47,024 nt of DNA from Streptomyces sp. H27-H5. Its GTDB lineage: Bacteria; Actinomycetota; Actinomycetes; Streptomycetales; Streptomycetaceae. The notes beneath the pieces were generated by a model. It was given only the letters and a program-made list of their open reading frames with translations. It was not told the origin of the DNA and ran no database searches. Location: contig NZ_JAPNLK010000066.1 in assembly GCF_026627505.1 (NCBI RefSeq), positions 1 to 47,024 of the forward strand, read 5' to 3'. A program made the translations under genes and the position numbers. Shown one piece after another: positions 40,423 to 46,901 of the stretch (its first letter is position 1; every line of letters starts with the position of its first letter).

Positions 40423-40686
40423 TCATGTGGTCGAGGGATCCGTCTCCTCAGCGAGGATCTGTCGGACGCGCCCGAAGCTGATGTCCAGCTCGGCGGCGAT
40501 TTGCCGGAGCGTCATGCCGCCGTCCTTCATCTCCTGCATGGCCTGGCGCCGTTCCCGCCGGACGCGCTCACGGACCGACTCCAGCATCTCGGCGAGCCGT
40601 CTGGCCCGTTCGGCCGGCGGTTCACCAGCGGCCACCGCGTCGACTGCATCGAGCACGCGCTGCACCTCCTTCGCCTGATCGTCCAT
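40423..40686 (-). CDS. Small helix-turn-helix protein
   Basis: An 87-residue protein: a long helix (residues 20-50) then a helix-turn-helix MTLRQIAAELDISFGRVRQI like sigma region 4 or small repressors. GGAGAGG precedes the ATG. It diverges from the gene at 40874 across a gap containing a 40-bp nested palindrome that is its probable binding site. Confidence 0.75.
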   Translation of the reverse strand: MDDQAKEVQRVLDAVDAVAAGEPPAERARRLAEMLESVRERVRRERRQAMQEMKDGGMTLRQIAAELDISFGRVRQILAEETDPSTT

Positions 40687-40729
40687 CTGTCTGCCTCTCC
40701 GAGTCCGGGAGGCGGATCTCTCTGCCGTC

Positions 40730-40769
40730 TTGTGTAGACAGCCTACACGCGTGTAGGTTGGCTACACAA
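40730..40769. promoter_or_regulatory. 40-bp nested palindromic operator
   Basis: An inner perfect palindrome CCTACACGCGTGTAGG (40742-40757) is enclosed by outer arms TTGTGTAG (40730-40737) and CTACACAA (40762-40769) that are exact reverse complements. The half-site TGTAG thus occurs four times in alternating orientation, 9-11 bp apart. It lies 43 bp from the ATG of the helix-turn-helix gene. Confidence 0.8.
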
Positions 40770-40806
40770 CGGCACGGAGGGCCCACCTTCGTCCGCCAAT
40801 GGAACA

Positions 40807-40839
40807 GCCCCGGCGGGAGTTCGCACCTCCTGCCGGGGC
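40807..40839 (+). terminator. Leader hairpin upstream of the 40874 gene
   Basis: GCCCCGGCGGGAG (40807-40819) pairs with CTCCTGCCGGGGC (40827-40839) with one wobble. It stands between the operator and the ribosome site, so it could attenuate transcription into the next operon. Confidence 0.6.
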
Positions 40840-40873
40840 CCAGCCATCCACCTGCCTACCAGGAGGAACAGCT

Positions 40874-41632
40874 ATGGCACACCGTACCGAGCCCAACCGG
40901 GCCGAAGAAGCCCTCCCCGAGGTCACCATCGAAGACCTCGTCACCACCGTCACCTGCCCCCAGTGCCACGTCGCCGCCGGGAGCCGCTGCATCACCCGCG
41001 CCGGGAAGCCCGCCCGCGAACCGCACGGCCGCCGCTTCGACGGGCTGGAGCAGGCCGCCGGCATCACGGAATTCCGCGCCGCCGCTCGCCGCGAGGCGGA
41101 GGCCCGCGGCGGCTGGTTGGTCACCCTCGACGGCAAGACCGAAGGCGCCCTGTTGACGGCCTACGCCACCCGGCTCCGCCCTCGCACGCAGCCGGACGCC
41201 GACTCGGTCGCTCCTACCGCCCCGACCCCGGCCGCGGCCGACCCGAGGCAGAGCGCCACCCCCGCCCAACGCCAGCTCGACCACGCGCTCACCGCGCTCG
41301 CCCGCACCACCCCCGGCCGCAGCCGCTACATCGCCGACGCCGCGGAGCGGTACCTCGCCCAGGTCGAGCGGCGCCGGCGGCCCTACGGCTACCGCCGCGA
41401 CTACCGCGACGACATGATGAACCGCCGCGACGCCTTCGAGATGCGCGGCGGCCACACCGTCGCCACGATGCTCGGACTCTCCGTCCGCCCGTCCGACCCG
41501 CAGTTCCCCGCCACCGCGCGCGCCATCATCACCGCAGTCAACGCCCCCGTCGACCAGCTCGTCGAGGCCGCCCGCACCACCGGTGCCCCGGCCGCCGTCG
41601 CCCTCGCGCACATCCTCGGCGGCACCCGATGA
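40874..41632 (+). CDS. Phage protein with CPxC...HxxR zinc motif
   Basis: A 252-residue protein. VTCPQCHVAAGSRCITRAGK followed by EPHGRRFDGL at about residues 32-63 is a compact zinc motif with the same layout as the C terminus of the protein at 30555. The rest is helical, including basic YRRDYRDDMMNRRDAFEMRG. AGGAGG precedes the ATG. It overlaps the next gene by 4 bp. Likely nucleic-acid binding; function unknown. Confidence 0.65.
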   Translation: MAHRTEPNRAEEALPEVTIEDLVTTVTCPQCHVAAGSRCITRAGKPAREPHGRRFDGLEQAAGITEFRAAARREAEARGGWLVTLDGKTEGALLTAYATRLRPRTQPDADSVAPTAPTPAAADPRQSATPAQRQLDHALTALARTTPGRSRYIADAAERYLAQVERRRRPYGYRRDYRDDMMNRRDAFEMRGGHTVATMLGLSVRPSDPQFPATARAIITAVNAPVDQLVEAARTTGAPAAVALAHILGGTR

Positions 41633-41979
41633 CCGCCCGCAGCCAAGCCGACGAAGGCCTCCAGCGCGCCCGAGCCGACGAGCCCACCGTGGCCTGCCGC
41701 AAGCTCCTCCTCCGGGCCGCCGACCTCCTGCGCGCGGACCGCGCCCGCCACGAACACGCCATGGACCAGCCCGCGCTCGACGAGTTCGCGCGCCGCCTGC
41801 CCGTCGAGTACTTCGGCATGGACAGCCAGCTCGTGGACGAGGCCCGCGCCCAGTTCCTCGACCGCACCCCCGCGATCCGCCCCGGGCAGACCCGCGCCGA
41901 GTACGCGCTCGTCCTCCGCCTCACGGCCGGCCACTGCTACGCGTGCCAGCCCAGCGCCCTCTGCCCCACCCACCGCTGA
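41629..41979 (+). CDS. Helical phage protein with C-terminal Cys cluster
   Basis: A 116-residue helical protein ending CYACQPSALCPTHR, a probable zinc site. It overlaps the upstream gene by 4 bp. No family recognised. Confidence 0.6.
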   Translation: MTARSQADEGLQRARADEPTVACRKLLLRAADLLRADRARHEHAMDQPALDEFARRLPVEYFGMDSQLVDEARAQFLDRTPAIRPGQTRAEYALVLRLTAGHCYACQPSALCPTHR

Positions 41980-42009
41980 CCATCCCCGCCCGACCGACGT
42001 GGAGCAGCC

Positions 42010-42156
42010 ATGCCCAAGAGGATCACCGTCACCGAGGCCGACGGAACCGTGACCGAGACGACCGTCGCCGACGACGCCACCGCCCGCGAGTTCGAGAACC
42101 TCCCTTTCGAAGTCGGCCACATCGTCTCCGTCACCGTCACCGACGACAACAAGTAG
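42010..42156 (+). CDS. Small strand-rich protein
   Basis: A 48-residue acidic protein (MPKRITVTEADGTVTETTVA onward) with alternating threonine and valine, so mainly beta strand. GGAGCAGCC precedes the ATG. Function unknown. Confidence 0.55.
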   Translation: MPKRITVTEADGTVTETTVADDATAREFENLPFEVGHIVSVTVTDDNK

Positions 42157-42189
42157 CCCCGCCCCGCCTGACCAACGAGGAGTTCCAGC

Positions 42190-42435
42190 ATGTCCGAAAC
42201 CATCCAGGCCCCCTTCGCCGCCTCCTGGCCGAAGGGCGTCATCGCCCGCTACCTGACCCTCGCCAACGCCACCGTCGACCTGATCAGGACGAAGAACAGC
42301 AGCCCCGCCTACATCGACGGCGGCCACTGCACCGGCTGCGGCCACACCATCGAGTGGATGCAGGAGGAGTACGGCCGGGAGAGGGCCCAGTCCCACGCCG
42401 AGACCTGCCGCGCCCTGCCCAACCCCACCGCCTGA
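42190..42435 (+). CDS. Small protein with CxxC...H...C zinc site
   Basis: An 81-residue protein with CTGCGHTIEW and a later SHAETC, forming a likely Cys-Cys-His-Cys zinc finger. GAGGAG precedes the ATG. Function unknown. Confidence 0.6.
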   Translation: MSETIQAPFAASWPKGVIARYLTLANATVDLIRTKNSSPAYIDGGHCTGCGHTIEWMQEEYGRERAQSHAETCRALPNPTA

Positions 42436-42447
42436 CCCCTCACTCCT

Positions 42448-42475
42448 GGCCGGGCTCGCCCTCGCGCGCCCGGCC
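42448..42475 (+). terminator. Hairpin upstream of the Spd-like gene
   Basis: GGCCGGGC (42448-42455) pairs with GCCCGGCC (42468-42475). Confidence 0.55.
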
Positions 42476-42496
42476 CCGCACACCCCGGAGCAGCAC

Positions 42497-43441
42497 GTGT
42501 TCCGCACCACCGCCCGGCCGCCCCTCATCCTCGTCGGCGCCACCGGCCTTGCCATCCTCTCCCTCATCTGGTCCGGCTACGCGATCACCGACCTCATGCA
42601 CTCCGGCAAGTTCGGCCTGTCCGTCGCCATCGCCGGAGACATCGGCTGGCTCACCGTCCTCCGAGCCGAGTACCGCGGCATTACCATCAGCGTCCGAACC
42701 AGGACCATCACCCCGGCCGCAGTCGGCTGGGCCATCGCCCTCGGCGTCGCCGCACTCCTCGCCCTCCACGGACACGAACAGCACAGCCTCCCTCAGACAC
42801 TCGCCGGCCCCTTCGTCGTCCTCGTCGGCAAGGCCGTCTGGACACTCGCCCTCGCCTCACTCCGCGACCCCGCCGCCCTCACCCCCGACCAAGAGGCCGA
42901 GATCGCGTCCGTCATGCGCGACAGCGAGTACGAGGCCCGGTTGCACGCCGCGCGCCTCGACCAACTCGACCGGGCCGCCGACTCAGAGATCGCACGCATC
43001 CGCGCCGAGGCCCGCATCACCCTCGCCCGCGACGACGCAGACGCCGAAATCCAGCTCGAACGCATCGACAAGCAGCGCGCGATCACCCGCCGCACCCCCC
43101 TCGCGATCAGCCCGGCTCAACCCGCACCCGCTCACGTTGAGCCCCCGGCTCAGCCCGTTGAGCCCTCCCCGCCCAGCGTTGAGCCCACCCGACCCCACAC
43201 CGTCTCAGCCGTGACGGTCTCCCAGGTCAGCATGGTTGAGCCCGAGGTTCAGCCCGCCGAGCCCTTCGGGTTCTCGGTGGCTCAGTCGGCTCAGTCCAAG
43301 CAGCGCGAGGAGTCTCTCCGGGCCGTCGCCAAGCTCCTCGCCGCAGACCCCGGGCTCACCTCCGGCCAGATCGCCGAGACCCTCAGCGTCAGCCCCGCGA
43401 CCGCGAAGCGGTACCTCCGAGAAGCAAGGAAGCCGTCATGA
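42497..43441 (+). CDS. SpdB-like membrane protein with C-terminal HTH
   Basis: A 314-residue protein. Residues 1-110 contain about four membrane spans; ASLRDPAALTPDQEAEIASV at about 117-136 followed by a long charged helix recalls SpdB-type spread proteins of Streptomyces conjugative elements, which help plasmid movement between hyphal compartments. Residues 200-265 are a proline-rich linker and the C terminus has a helix-turn-helix (LTSGQIAETLSVSPATAKRY). No TraB translocase is nearby. The assignment is from recall of the family; the GTG follows CCGGAG. Confidence 0.65.
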   Translation: MFRTTARPPLILVGATGLAILSLIWSGYAITDLMHSGKFGLSVAIAGDIGWLTVLRAEYRGITISVRTRTITPAAVGWAIALGVAALLALHGHEQHSLPQTLAGPFVVLVGKAVWTLALASLRDPAALTPDQEAEIASVMRDSEYEARLHAARLDQLDRAADSEIARIRAEARITLARDDADAEIQLERIDKQRAITRRTPLAISPAQPAPAHVEPPAQPVEPSPPSVEPTRPHTVSAVTVSQVSMVEPEVQPAEPFGFSVAQSAQSKQREESLRAVAKLLAADPGLTSGQIAETLSVSPATAKRYLREARKPS

Positions 43442-43941
43442 TCCCCACCCTCGGAGCCGTCCTCCTCGGCACGCTCTTCATCGTCATCGAGATCGCGATC
43501 TGGTTCCCCACGGTCAAAACCCTCCGGAGCCAGCCCCTCCAAAGCTGCGGCGAACTCCTCCCGTTCATCCTCTGCTGGGCCATCGGCGCACTCACCATCA
43601 TGGTCGTCGGCGGCGTCGTCGGCTGGGCCGGAGACACCACCCTCTGGGGCCTGAACACCTTCGGCGACGGCCTCCTCGTCTACGGCGTCGGCGCGGAGAC
43701 CGGCACCGCCCCCGGCTCGCCCGCCGCACCGCTCACCCAGGGCGGCCTGTTCATGACCGTCCTCGTCCTCGCCGCGTTCCTCGCCCGCCGCAAGCAGGGC
43801 GCCAAGGGCTCCAAGTGGCGCGGCTGGCTATCCGGCATCGGCATGGGCCTGTCCGGTGGCGTCGCCCGGTACGCGGCCGTCCCCCTCGCCTCCGCCATGA
43901 ACATCGCCGGGGTCTGGCTGACCGGAGCCCTGTCGTCATGA
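43438..43941 (+). CDS. Polytopic membrane protein of the Spd-like block
   Basis: A 167-residue protein with four hydrophobic segments (MIPTLGAVLLGTLFIVIEIA, a second near ELLPFILCWAIGALTIMVVG, a third in GGLFMTVLVLAAFLA and a weak fourth near the C terminus). It overlaps the SpdB-like gene by 4 bp and so likely works with it. No family recognised. Confidence 0.65.
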   Translation: MIPTLGAVLLGTLFIVIEIAIWFPTVKTLRSQPLQSCGELLPFILCWAIGALTIMVVGGVVGWAGDTTLWGLNTFGDGLLVYGVGAETGTAPGSPAAPLTQGGLFMTVLVLAAFLARRKQGAKGSKWRGWLSGIGMGLSGGVARYAAVPLASAMNIAGVWLTGALSS

Positions 43942-44531
43942 CCACCACCGAGCAGGGCCCCGTCGAGGGGGAGTCGGGCGGCCGGGTCGCGGGCGGCTGC
44001 GTGCTGGCCGTCGGCCTCGCCGCAGCCGGCGGGGTGGCCGTTGTCCATCCGGAGGCCGCCTACTTCGTGTCCGGTCTCGTCGCCACCGCCGGCTACCGCA
44101 AGGCGCGCGGCTGGATCGACCGGCGCCGCGGCGAGACCGCCGAGGAGGAGGCCCCGGTCGACATCCTCGCCGTCCTCCGAGACTTGACGAAGGGCGGCGA
44201 TCACGCCCGGCTCACGCAGATCCAGGAGGCCGCCAAGCTGCCCACCACGAAGGCCGTGCGGGACCTCCTCGAAGGGGCCGGGATCCGTATCCGTGGCGGG
44301 GTGCGCGCGGGAGGGAAGAACGGGCCGGGCGTCCACAGGGACGATGTACCGCCCCTTCCCTCGCCCGAGAGCGGCACCCCTTCCGGGGGTTGTTTGTGCA
44401 GCTCAGGCGCCAACACCAACGCCAACAACAGTGCCTCGACCGACCCCCGGAAGGGGTTGAGTGTAGAAGCCATCGGCCAGGCCGGCGCGGTCGTCCGCGT
44501 CGAAGCCGAACGCCGTACGTACACCGTCTGA
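43938..44531 (+). CDS. Protein of the Spd-like block
   Basis: A 197-residue protein with two short hydrophobic segments near residues 20-55 (AGGCVLAVGLAAAGGVAVVH), a helical region with an IQEAAKLPTTKAVRDLLEGA possible winged helix at about 95-115, and an unusual Ser/Asn-rich stretch (CLCSSGANTNANNSAS) near 155. ATGA overlap with the upstream gene. Likely membrane-attached DNA-binding protein; function unknown. Confidence 0.6.
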   Translation: MTTTEQGPVEGESGGRVAGGCVLAVGLAAAGGVAVVHPEAAYFVSGLVATAGYRKARGWIDRRRGETAEEEAPVDILAVLRDLTKGGDHARLTQIQEAAKLPTTKAVRDLLEGAGIRIRGGVRAGGKNGPGVHRDDVPPLPSPESGTPSGGCLCSSGANTNANNSASTDPRKGLSVEAIGQAGAVVRVEAERRTYTV

Positions 44532-44553
44532 CCCACCACCGAAGGAGATCACC

Positions 44554-44682
44554 ATGCCCGACGAGCACGAGTACGACATCAGCGACGTGATGAGCGCGTC
44601 CGAGCTGTACGAGATGGACCAGGCCGACGAGTTCGCGCAGGACGCCGCCGCCGACAGGGCAGCAGCCGACGACGAGCAGTGA
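44554..44682 (+). CDS. 42-residue acidic protein
   Basis: GAAGGAG precedes ATG at 44554. The peptide is very acidic (about 15 Asp and Glu) and helical. Acidic small phage proteins can mimic DNA or block host enzymes, but no such role is shown here. Confidence 0.55.
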   Translation: MPDEHEYDISDVMSASELYEMDQADEFAQDAAADRAAADDEQ

Positions 44683-44765
44683 CAAACCCCGGGGCCGGCC
44701 GTCGCCTGGCAGCAAACCGGCCCGCCCCAGGCCCCCGCCCCCATCACAGAGACAGGACCCCGATC

Positions 44766-44876
44766 ATGCAGCAGACCATGAGCCTGGACGAACTCCGGCG
44801 CCGCAACGAGCAGTCGCAGGCCGCCGCGCAGCAGACACCGCCAACCCCGCCCCAGCCCGCACCGAAGCAAGGATGA
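44766..44876 (+). CDS. 36-residue Gln/Pro-rich peptide
   Basis: ATG at 44766, in-frame to a stop that overlaps the next ATG by 4 bp. The peptide has a helix (SLDELRRRNEQSQAAAQQ) and a proline-rich end. No clear ribosome site. Confidence 0.45.
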   Translation: MQQTMSLDELRRRNEQSQAAAQQTPPTPPQPAPKQG

Positions 44877-45127
44877 TGAACGGCATGACCGATCACGACG
44901 TACTCGTCAACGCTGCTGCCGCACTCCTGATCGCCTCGATCACCATGCGCGACCTGGCCGACGCCATGCCACCCCAGTTCATGGCCGGCATGCCCGACGA
45001 CATCCGAGACAGGGTCGTCAGGCCCGGCTACCAGGCTGCGTTCGACGCGCTGCCCGAGCCGGTGAAGCGCGACGCGCAGGCAGCTGTGGACGCGGACCCC
45101 GCCATCATCGCCGCCCGGCAGCTCTGA
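44873..45127 (+). CDS. Helical phage protein
   Basis: An 84-residue protein beginning MMNGMTDHDV; the real start could be one of the three clustered ATGs. Residues 12-30 are hydrophobic, then amphipathic helices. A strong terminator follows. Function unknown. Confidence 0.6.
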   Translation: MMNGMTDHDVLVNAAAALLIASITMRDLADAMPPQFMAGMPDDIRDRVVRPGYQAAFDALPEPVKRDAQAAVDADPAIIAARQL

Positions 45128-45152
45128 GGGCCCTGCCCCTAGTTGCAAAACC

Positions 45153-45186
45153 GCCGGACGTGAGCCATTCTGTCCTCACGTCCGGC
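45153..45186 (+). terminator. Strong terminator after 45127
   Basis: GCCGGACGTGA (45153-45163) pairs perfectly with TCACGTCCGGC (45176-45186). Confidence 0.8.
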
Positions 45187-45202
45187 GTGCCCGGACAAGA
45201 CG

Positions 45203-45226
45203 AAGCCCCGCCACCGCGCGGGGCTT
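45203..45226 (+). terminator. Second terminator, classic form
   Basis: AAGCCCCGC (45203-45211) pairs with GCGGGGCTT (45218-45226), followed by TCGC. Two terminators in series isolate the lipoprotein gene from upstream transcription. Confidence 0.75.
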
Positions 45227-45288
45227 TCGCATGTCACGGGTACGTCACTTCCCCCACCGCCACAGCGCCCGGAGCCCACCATGTCCTG

Positions 45289-45627
45289 ATGCGCACACAC
45301 AGCACTCTTCCTCTCCTCGCCATCGGCCTCGTCGCTCTCGCCGGCTGCGGCTCCAGCACCCCAGCAGACGGCTTCGAAGCCACGGTCATGTGCGAGCAGT
45401 TCACCAAGCAGCGACTCAAGTCCCCCGGCTCCGCCGAGTTCAGCGGCGCCGACGAGACCACGGTGACCACCATCAGCGGCACCGCACCCTGGAAGTACCG
45501 GGTCGTCGGCCACGTCGACAGCCAGAACAGCTTCGGCGCGCTGGTGCGCAACACCTACGACTGCACCACCGTCACCGAAGACGGCGAGACCTGGAAGATC
45601 GACACCCTCAACACCAGCAAGAACTGA
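45289..45627 (+). CDS. Lipoprotein, possible superinfection-exclusion factor
   Basis: A 112-residue lipoprotein. The signal LPLLAIGLVALAGC has a lipobox with Cys20 as the lipidated residue. The mature domain (FTKQRLKSPGSAEFSGADET, a central Trp, then VDSQNSFGALVRNTYDC) recalls small exported domains carried by prophages and by Ltp-like exclusion lipoproteins. It stands alone between terminators, as lysogenic conversion genes do. Function is inferred from location only. Start chosen at the signal peptide; the ribosome site is weak. Confidence 0.7.
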   Translation: MRTHSTLPLLAIGLVALAGCGSSTPADGFEATVMCEQFTKQRLKSPGSAEFSGADETTVTTISGTAPWKYRVVGHVDSQNSFGALVRNTYDCTTVTEDGETWKIDTLNTSKN

Positions 45628-45679
45628 CCTGCCACCAGGCAGGCACACGACCACTCGGTGCGGAGTGGGTGCGGGTGCA

Positions 45680-45707
45680 GCCGCCCGGGACGAGGGCCCC
45701 GGGCGGC
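45680..45707 (+). terminator. Terminator after the lipoprotein gene
   Basis: GCCGCCCGGG (45680-45689) pairs with CCCGGGCGGC (45698-45707). A further hairpin, GGCGGCCCT with AGGGCCGCC, lies near 45767-45797 upstream of the next gene. Confidence 0.75.
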
Positions 45708-45814
45708 AACCCCCGACGAGCACCACGACACCATCCCCTAGCACCCGTGGCCTGATCACCACGGGAGGCGGCCCTCCGTTCCAGGCGTAGGGCCGCCACA
45801 CACCTGGAGTCCAC

Positions 45815-46099
45815 ATGAAGAGGTCCATTGAGATCGGCACCCTCGGCCGCAACGTGGCCGCCAACCTGCCGGCCCTACGCAACGCACGTCGCCTGACGAC
45901 ACGCGCCCTTGCCGAGCGGACCCGCGACCTTGGCAGGTACATCGACGCGACGGCGATCACACGTATCGGCAAGATGACGCGGCGAGTCGATGTGGACGAC
46001 GCTGCGGTTCTCGCCGAAGCCCTGGGCGTCGCTCTCGGCGACCTGCTCGCCGACCCCGACAACGTCACCATCAGCGTGGAGATCAAGGTCTCAACCTGA
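45815..46099 (+). CDS. XRE-like DNA-binding protein
   Basis: A 94-residue protein with an N-terminal helix-turn-helix (ALRNARRLTTRALAERTRDL, then ATAITRIGKMTRR) of the XRE type and a C-terminal strand VTISVEIKV. It overlaps the HNH gene by 1 bp, so they are co-expressed. Likely a regulator of late genes or of the HNH unit. Confidence 0.7.
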   Translation: MKRSIEIGTLGRNVAANLPALRNARRLTTRALAERTRDLGRYIDATAITRIGKMTRRVDVDDAAVLAEALGVALGDLLADPDNVTISVEIKVST

Positions 46100-46380
46100 T
46101 GGCCAAGCGGACCGACCTCACCACCTACGACTACCGCAAGAAGCGCGCCCGCTTCCTCGCCGAGTCCGACGTCTGCCACCTCTGCGGCCACGCCGGCGCC
46201 GACGTCGTCGACCACGTCCAACCCGTCGCCGCCGGCGCCGACCCCGAGGACACCAGCAACTGGCTCCCCGCCCATGGGGTGAAGCGCTGCCCGACCTGCG
46301 GCCGGAACTGCAACGGCGCCAAGGGCGCGAAGACCAGGCCCACCGGACTGAAGACGTCACGCGACTGGTACACCGCCTGA
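46099..46380 (+). CDS. HNH endonuclease
   Basis: A 93-residue nuclease: CHLCG at 26-30, VVDHVQPVAAG with the catalytic His near 39, and NWLPAHGVKRCPTC ending in NCNGAKG. In actinophages such HNH proteins commonly lie directly before the terminase genes and help DNA packaging; here no terminase follows within the window. Alternatively a homing enzyme. Confidence 0.85.
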   Translation: MAKRTDLTTYDYRKKRARFLAESDVCHLCGHAGADVVDHVQPVAAGADPEDTSNWLPAHGVKRCPTCGRNCNGAKGAKTRPTGLKTSRDWYTA

Positions 46381-46394
46381 CCATCACACCCCAC

Positions 46395-46768
46395 TGACCT
46401 GCACGTATGCACACCACGCCGCATACGCGCAGGCCAGAGCGCTGCGCTGAGGGTGCAACCAGCCGGCCCGCAGAACGCCACCAGACACCACGCCCCCGAC
46501 CTGTGCGTTTGCCGGGACTGCACAAACATGCAGGTCAGAGCGCTGCATGTGGTCAGGCCGGGCGTCACTCGCCAGCCGCTCCGACAGATGCGGCGCCGGC
46601 CCCCGAAGTGGCAGGCCCGCGTGCGAGTCGCAGGCACCTGACCTGCACGTTCATGCAGTTCGTCGCGAACGTGCAGGTCAGAGCGTTGCCGGCTCGACCC
46701 GATCGAGCGTCACGTCATGTGACATGCGATCTCGCGCGTACATAGCGATCACACAAACGTGCAGGTCA
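46395..46768. repeat. Family of repeated hairpins, consensus arm TGACCTGCACGT
   Basis: Three inverted repeats and one half-copy. R1: arms 46395-46410 and 46421-46436 (two mismatches). R2: arms 46498-46511 and 46523-46536 (three mismatches). R3: arms 46639-46652 and 46667-46680, perfect, reading TGACCTGCACGTTC. R4: right arm only, 46755-46768. Each right arm is followed by CAGAGCGCTGC or a variant; R3 and R4 share further bases (GCCGGCTCGAYCCGATC). Right-arm ends are 100, 144 and 88 bp apart. The 46381-46900 stretch holds no convincing gene. Confidence 0.8.
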
Positions 46769-46863
46769 GAAGCCTGCGAGCCGGCTCGATCCGATCACGG
46801 AGCGTCGCCGTTTTCTGGCAAGATCATCTTCCCAGCCCCGCGCCCAGCTTTTCTTTTTGCGTG

Positions 46864-46881
46864 TGAGGGCCGAAACCCTCA
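46864..46881. terminator. Small hairpin near the right edge of element DNA
   Basis: TGAGGG (46864-46869) pairs with CCCTCA (46876-46881) around CCGAAA, following a pyrimidine-rich TTTTCTTTTTGC stretch at 46849-46860. Confidence 0.4.
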
Positions 46882-46901
46882 GCAGTGATCTTGACCCCCT
46901 A

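Noticed and set aside
46395..46768. CRISPR array
   Set aside because: The repeats are diverged hairpins at irregular 88-144 bp intervals with no uniform spacers and no cas genes.
46407..46888. Plus-strand open frames over the hairpin family
   Set aside because: They overlap in several frames, lack ribosome sites and encode the repeated hairpin sequence; treated as non-coding.
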